DNA of 5,902 nucleotides from Verrucomicrobiales bacterium. Lineage in GTDB: Bacteria; Verrucomicrobiota; Verrucomicrobiia; Verrucomicrobiales; DEV007. Position numbers and translations under genes: made by a program. Position 1 is the stretch's first letter. Each line of letters opens with the position of its first letter. The notes below the pieces were generated by a model, which did not search any database, was not told the DNA's origin, and worked only from the letters and a program-made list of their open reading frames with translations. The DNA is taken from contig SLGN01000002.1 of assembly GCA_007123695.1 (NCBI GenBank), positions 1 to 5,902 of the forward strand, read 5' to 3'. Positions 5,615-5,902 of this stretch are shown piece after piece.

Positions 5615-5902
5615 CTACTCGTAGTCAGCGATGAGTCGCAGATTTGCAACTTCGACAGGGGAGAGCCTGGCCTTCACCTCATCGACCGAGTGGGTGCGGG
5701 GGCGGTAGTGCGCGCCGAACTCCGCAGCGAAGCGGCGCCCGCTCTCGTGGGGAAAGACGTAGCCGTGGCGGAGGTAGATCTCGTTCCGCGCTCGCCACAG
5801 GCCTTCGGGATTTAGGGGCGCCACTTCCTCGACATTGAGGGGACGGCGGTGTGAATCGGGGAAAACCCACGGGGCCTGTCTGGACCGTTTCGTCGGGGAG
5901 GC
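5615..5902 (-). CDS. YARHG-domain protein, C-terminal part (enters from right edge)
   Basis: The last 95 residues of a protein are visible and the frame is open to the right edge. The motif LWRARNEIYLRHGYVF, followed by FAAEFGAHYRPR and LSPVEVANLRLIADYE at the C-terminus, is a clear YARHG domain, here with Leu at the second position (YLRHG). YARHG domains are small, typically extracytoplasmic modules often found at the ends of bacterial secreted or membrane proteins. Their molecular role is not well established. A GTG at 5824 could serve as a start, but residues encoded upstream (SHRRPLNVEEV) look like the usual lead-in to this domain, so the true start is probably outside the window. It lies 89 bases before the bridge-protein ATG. 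A functional link to that gene is possible but not shown, because a candidate promoter lies between them. Confidence 0.8.
   Translation of the reverse strand, partial: ASPTKRSRQAPWVFPDSHRRPLNVEEVAPLNPEGLWRARNEIYLRHGYVFPHESGRRFAAEFGAHYRPRTHSVDEVKARLSPVEVANLRLIADYE

Noticed and set aside
4288..5649. Minus-strand 453-codon open frame overlapping the bridge gene
   Set aside because: Arg/Pro-rich out-of-frame translation of the bridge gene, with no membrane segment or domain.
1..5902. CRISPR arrays, tRNA or rRNA genes, insertion sequences
   Set aside because: No spaced direct repeats, cloverleaf-like segments, transposase coding or terminal repeats were seen on either strand.

Overview
The window is GC-rich (roughly two thirds G+C by eye) and comes from a bacterium with an outer membrane, because it encodes a lipoprotein of the outer-membrane type, an AsmA-like envelope-spanning protein and type II secretion pseudopilins. 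All convincing genes lie on the minus strand and are closely packed. None of the five visible start codons has a clear Shine-Dalgarno sequence. That, together with the gene content, fits a member of the Verrucomicrobiota/PVC group better than an enteric proteobacterium, but the assignment is tentative.

In transcription order (right to left): (1) 5615-5902 is the C-terminal part of a YARHG-domain protein that enters from beyond the right edge. (2) After a short gap with a candidate promoter comes a protein of about 1186 residues (5525-1965). It has one N-terminal membrane anchor, six regularly spaced AsmA-like repeats separated by acidic/Ala/Pro linkers, and a C-terminal domain resembling YdbH. 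(3) Its stop overlaps the start (ATGA) of a 183-residue lipoprotein (1968-1417). This reads as a natural fusion of YnbE (N-terminal half) and YdbL/DUF1318 (C-terminal half). (4) Three pseudopilin genes follow in the order I, J, K: 1362-955, 915-286 and 289-1. The last runs off the left edge, and J and K also overlap by ATGA.

Inferred working model: the large protein is anchored in the inner membrane and forms a hydrophobic bridge across the periplasm. The lipoprotein receives it at the outer membrane, as YdbH and YnbE do in E. coli, with the YdbL function built into the same chain. The downstream genes encode the tip complex (I-J-K) of a type II secretion pseudopilus. Their closeness suggests co-transcription of an outer-membrane lipid homeostasis module with secretion tip genes.

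The points most worth a second look are the YnbE-YdbL fusion, the regular repeat of about 140 residues in the bridge protein, the link to pseudopilins, and a run of nine C at the end of the J gene. One extra base in that run would fuse the J and K reading frames. The plus strand carries only shadow reading frames.
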